Of a DNA stretch of 7,492 bases, positions 5,351-7,492 are shown piece after piece. A model generated the notes under the pieces. That model did no database searches and was not told the DNA's origin. It saw nothing but the letters and a program-made list of their open reading frames with translations. The stretch is from an uncultured Bacilli bacterium. GTDB taxonomy: Bacteria; Bacillota_I; Bacilli_A; RF39; UBA660. The number at the start of each line of letters is the position of its first letter. Position 1 is the first letter of the stretch. A program made the position numbers and the translations under genes. Location of the stretch: the NCBI GenBank assembly GCA_944331815.1, contig CALVIQ010000058.1, positions 1-7,492 on the forward strand, written 5' to 3'.

Positions 5351-5360
5351 TGATTATAAA
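5351..5360 (+). promoter_or_regulatory. Possible -10 region of the penicillin-binding protein gene
   Basis: TGATTATAAA gives either TATAAA (5355-5360) or TTATAA with an exact TGA before it. There is no clear -35. A start near 5367 would leave a leader of about 30 bases. It faces away from the minus-strand -10 at 5325-5330, so the two genes would share a compact divergent promoter region. Confidence 0.35.
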
Positions 5361-5387
5361 TTTTATTTTTTTATTAATAATAAATAT

Positions 5388-5393
5388 AGGTGA
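5388..5393 (+). promoter_or_regulatory. Shine-Dalgarno AGGTGA that decides the penicillin-binding protein start
   Basis: AGGTGA is followed by five bases and then the ATG at 5399. The GTG at 5390-5392, which opens the longer frame, lies inside this site and cannot be the real start. Confidence 0.75.
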
Positions 5394-5398
5394 ATAAT

Positions 5399-7345
5399 AT
5401 GAAAAGATTAAAAAAAATAACATTTATATTTTTAATTTTATTAATTATAGGAATTGTTTGTTATGGTGGAATATATTTATGTGCATGGATGAATCCTAAA
5501 CTTGCTATAAACAGCACTAAAAGTTATTATTTTTATGATAAAAATGAAAATTTAATAACTGGAACTGATGAATGGATAAGTTATGATTCTTTAGATGAAG
5601 ATATCATTAATGCAACTATTGCAATTGAAGATAGACATTTTTTTGAACATCATGGATTTGATTATTTAAGAATTGCTAAAGCTATGTATAACAATATCAA
5701 AAGCGGTTCTAAAAATGAAGGAGCTTCAACCATTACTCAACAATATGCTAAAAATTTATATTTAGATTTTGAAAAAACGTGGACAAGAAAAATTAATGAA
5801 GCATGGTTAACTGTAAGAATGGAAACTCATTATTCAAAAGAAGAAATTTTAGAAGGATACTTAAATACCATAAATTATGGTGGAGTTTTAGGTGTTGAAA
5901 ATGCTAGTAAATATTATTTTGGTAAAAGTGCTAAAGATTTATCTTTAGGCGAAGCAGCTATGTTAGCAGGAATCCCAAATAGACCTAGTGAATTTTCTCC
6001 TTTTGTTAATTTTGAAGCAGCTAAAAATAGGCAAAAAGTAGTCTTATTAGCCATGGAAAGAGATGGTTATATAACTGAAGAACAAGTTGAAATTGCCTAT
6101 AATGAAGAATTAGTATTTGATGATAAAGAAAACGATAATGAATTAAATTCTTTAATGTATTATCAAGATGCCGTTTTAGAAGAATTGAAATCAATTAATT
6201 CAATTCCTAACTCATTATTAAAAACTGGTGGTCTTAAAATATATACAAATTTTGATCCTAAAGCTCAAGAAGCAATTGAAATAGCTATTGAAAAAAATAT
6301 TTCTAATGATATTCAAGTTGCCAGTATAATTATGAATCCAACCGATGGTGCTATATTAGGTTTAGTAGGTGGTGTTGATTATAGTAAAAGTCAATATAAT
6401 AGAGCTTTATCTGATAATAGAAGTGTTGGATCTACAATAAAACCATTTTTATATTATGCTGCTTTAGAAAACAATTTTACAGCTTCAACTACTTTTACAA
6501 GTGAAAAAACTACCTTTGTTTTTTCCGAAGATCAAACTTATAGTCCAACTAATTATGAAGATCAATATCCAAATAAAGCAATATCTTTAGCAAATGCTAT
6601 AGCTCATTCTGATAACATATACGCCGTAAAAACACATTTATTTTTAGGAACAGATGTTTTGGTTGATACAATGAAAAGAGTTGGTGTTACAGCAAAATTG
6701 GATAGTATTCCTTCCTTAGCTTTGGGTAGTCAACCAATTAGTTTATTAGAAATGACTAAAGCATATGCTGTATTAGCAAATGAAGGTAATAAAGTAACAC
6801 CACATTTTATTAAAAGAGTTGAAGATATTAATGGTAATGTTTTATATGAATATAAACAAGTAAATGAAACAGTATTAAACAAGAGTATTACTTTTATTTT
6901 GAATGAATTATTAGCTAATACCTCTAATCCTAATTTTATTGATTATACATTTCCTACTTCTTATGTAATTGCAAACAAATTAACTAAAAAATATGCTATT
7001 AAAACTGGAACAACTGAATATGATCATCTAGTTTTTGGATATAATAAAGATGTTGTTGTTGGCACTTGGAGTGGTTATGATGATAACAGAGAACTAGAGT
7101 ATGGAGATGCAACAAATAACAAAAATTTATGGGCAGATATTATTGAAAAATATTTAGAAGATAAAGAAGATAATTGGTATACAATGCCTAATAATGTTGT
7201 TGGTGTATTAGTAAACCCACAAACTGGTCAATTAGCTACTAAGGATGATAAGAAAAGTGTTATTCAATATTATTTAAAAGGTACTGAACCATCTAATGAT
7301 TATAATTTAGATGATGCAATTCCTACTATTAAATATGATGAATAA
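5399..7345 (+). CDS. Class A penicillin-binding protein (transglycosylase plus transpeptidase)
   Basis: A 648-aa bifunctional peptidoglycan synthase anchored in the cytoplasmic membrane and acting outside it. A short basic N terminus (KRLKK) precedes one membrane segment at about 7-28. The GT51 glycosyltransferase domain (about 45-235) shows IEDRHFFEHHG with catalytic Glu77, GASTITQQ (108-115), EEILEGYLNTINYG (148-161) and AAMLAGIPNRPS. A linker leads to the penicillin-binding transpeptidase domain. Its nucleophile is Ser345 in STIK (345-348), with SDN at 404-406 and KTGT at 535-538, so all three active-site motifs are intact. The C terminus ends with a short acidic tail and no PASTA repeats. 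It polymerises lipid II and cross-links stems ending in D-Ala-D-Ala, the product of the ddl gene in this window. It is divergent from the DUF1934-like gene and followed by its own terminator. Subtype (PbpF/PbpG/1A-like) is not resolved. Confidence 0.96.
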   Translation: MKRLKKITFIFLILLIIGIVCYGGIYLCAWMNPKLAINSTKSYYFYDKNENLITGTDEWISYDSLDEDIINATIAIEDRHFFEHHGFDYLRIAKAMYNNIKSGSKNEGASTITQQYAKNLYLDFEKTWTRKINEAWLTVRMETHYSKEEILEGYLNTINYGGVLGVENASKYYFGKSAKDLSLGEAAMLAGIPNRPSEFSPFVNFEAAKNRQKVVLLAMERDGYITEEQVEIAYNEELVFDDKENDNELNSLMYYQDAVLEELKSINSIPNSLLKTGGLKIYTNFDPKAQEAIEIAIEKNISNDIQVASIIMNPTDGAILGLVGGVDYSKSQYNRALSDNRSVGSTIKPFLYYAALENNFTASTTFTSEKTTFVFSEDQTYSPTNYEDQYPNKAISLANAIAHSDNIYAVKTHLFLGTDVLVDTMKRVGVTAKLDSIPSLALGSQPISLLEMTKAYAVLANEGNKVTPHFIKRVEDINGNVLYEYKQVNETVLNKSITFILNELLANTSNPNFIDYTFPTSYVIANKLTKKYAIKTGTTEYDHLVFGYNKDVVVGTWSGYDDNRELEYGDATNNKNLWADIIEKYLEDKEDNWYTMPNNVVGVLVNPQTGQLATKDDKKSVIQYYLKGTEPSNDYNLDDAIPTIKYDE

Positions 7346-7391
7346 TATAAATTTATAAATATTTAACAGGATAAAAACATGAAAAAGATTT

Positions 7392-7439
7392 AAAATAGTT
7401 AAAAATCCTAAATAATAAAAGGAAATTAACTATTTTTTT
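7392..7439 (+). terminator. Two-tier rho-independent terminator after the penicillin-binding protein
   Basis: A perfect 11-base lower stem (7392-7402 with 7426-7436) is followed by a small internal loop and a four-base upper stem TCCT/AGGA (7406-7409 with 7420-7423). The tail is a T7 run (7433-7439). It lies 46 bases after the stop codon. The gap holds only an AGGA-preceded four-codon frame at 7379-7393 (ATG to TAA). Confidence 0.85.
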
Positions 7440-7466
7440 GACAAAAAATTTAATTCGCAAGAATAT
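7438..7466 (+). promoter_or_regulatory. Weak promoter-like site at the right edge
   Basis: A perfect -35 TTGACA (7438-7443) starts in the terminator's T run. Seventeen bases on is GAATAT (7461-7466), only three of six matches to the -10 consensus. Nothing else firm is visible in 7441-7492, which is AT-rich, non-coding or the edge of the next gene. It may be a chance match. Confidence 0.2.
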
Positions 7467-7492
7467 TGAAAAATCTTAAAATCTCATTTTCA

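Noticed and set aside
7450..7491. Minus-strand open stretch of about 14 codons entering from the right edge and ending in TAA at 7450-7452
   Set aside because: It could be the tail of a gene beyond the window. A run this short is expected by chance in AT-rich DNA, and no dedicated terminator for it is visible.
1..7492. CRISPR array, insertion sequence, phage or defence system
   Set aside because: No spaced direct repeats, transposase-like products, terminal inverted repeats or nuclease/toxin motifs are visible. The gene set is mainly cell wall and transcription housekeeping.

Overview
The window is very AT-rich (about a quarter G+C by eye). It reads as low-GC Gram-positive chromosome, most likely an uncultured Bacilli lineage related to the RF39/Mollicutes group. 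Three things point there: a delta subunit of RNA polymerase (found in Firmicutes), a YwiB/DUF1934-type gene beside it, and tRNA genes with encoded CCA ends. The organism makes peptidoglycan (Ddl and a class A penicillin-binding protein), so it is not a wall-less mycoplasma. It also uses the standard code: the Trp codons checked are TGG, and the eight stops are seven TAA and one TAG. The lineage assignment is inference.

Layout. Positions 1-149 hold the end of a plus-strand tRNA operon, tRNA-Asn(GUU, cut by the window edge) and tRNA-Glu(UUC), closed by a hairpin terminator at 161-188. A minus-strand block follows. Read in its own direction from the right it is: DUF1934-like gene (5303-4956), rpoE (4856-4428), a small helical-bundle protein (4374-3937), a membrane family 2 glycosyltransferase (3876-2647), a very AT-rich secreted or membrane-anchored orphan (2564-2166), an alpha/beta hydrolase (2135-1395) and a D-Ala-D-Ala ligase (1405-218). 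Hairpin terminators lie after rpoE, after the glycosyltransferase and after ddl. Promoter-like sites lie before the DUF1934 gene, rpoE, the glycosyltransferase and the hydrolase. On the plus strand, divergent from the DUF1934 gene, is a bifunctional class A penicillin-binding protein (5399-7345) with a two-tier hairpin terminator. The last ~50 bases hold nothing firm.

How it fits together. Ddl makes the D-Ala-D-Ala dipeptide of the cell-wall precursor, and the penicillin-binding protein polymerises and cross-links that precursor outside the membrane. The glycosyltransferase probably builds or modifies a surface polysaccharide or glycolipid. RpoE tunes RNA polymerase. Most of the window is ordinary housekeeping content and I see no evidence of a new multi-gene system. 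The points most worth a second look are a perfect inverted repeat inside the rpoE promoter spacer, an unusual Ddl subtype (long omega loop, changed acceptor-side motif), and two uncharacterised small proteins (132 and 145 aa). In three genes the longest reading frame begins at a codon inside or abutting the Shine-Dalgarno sequence, so I moved those starts downstream.
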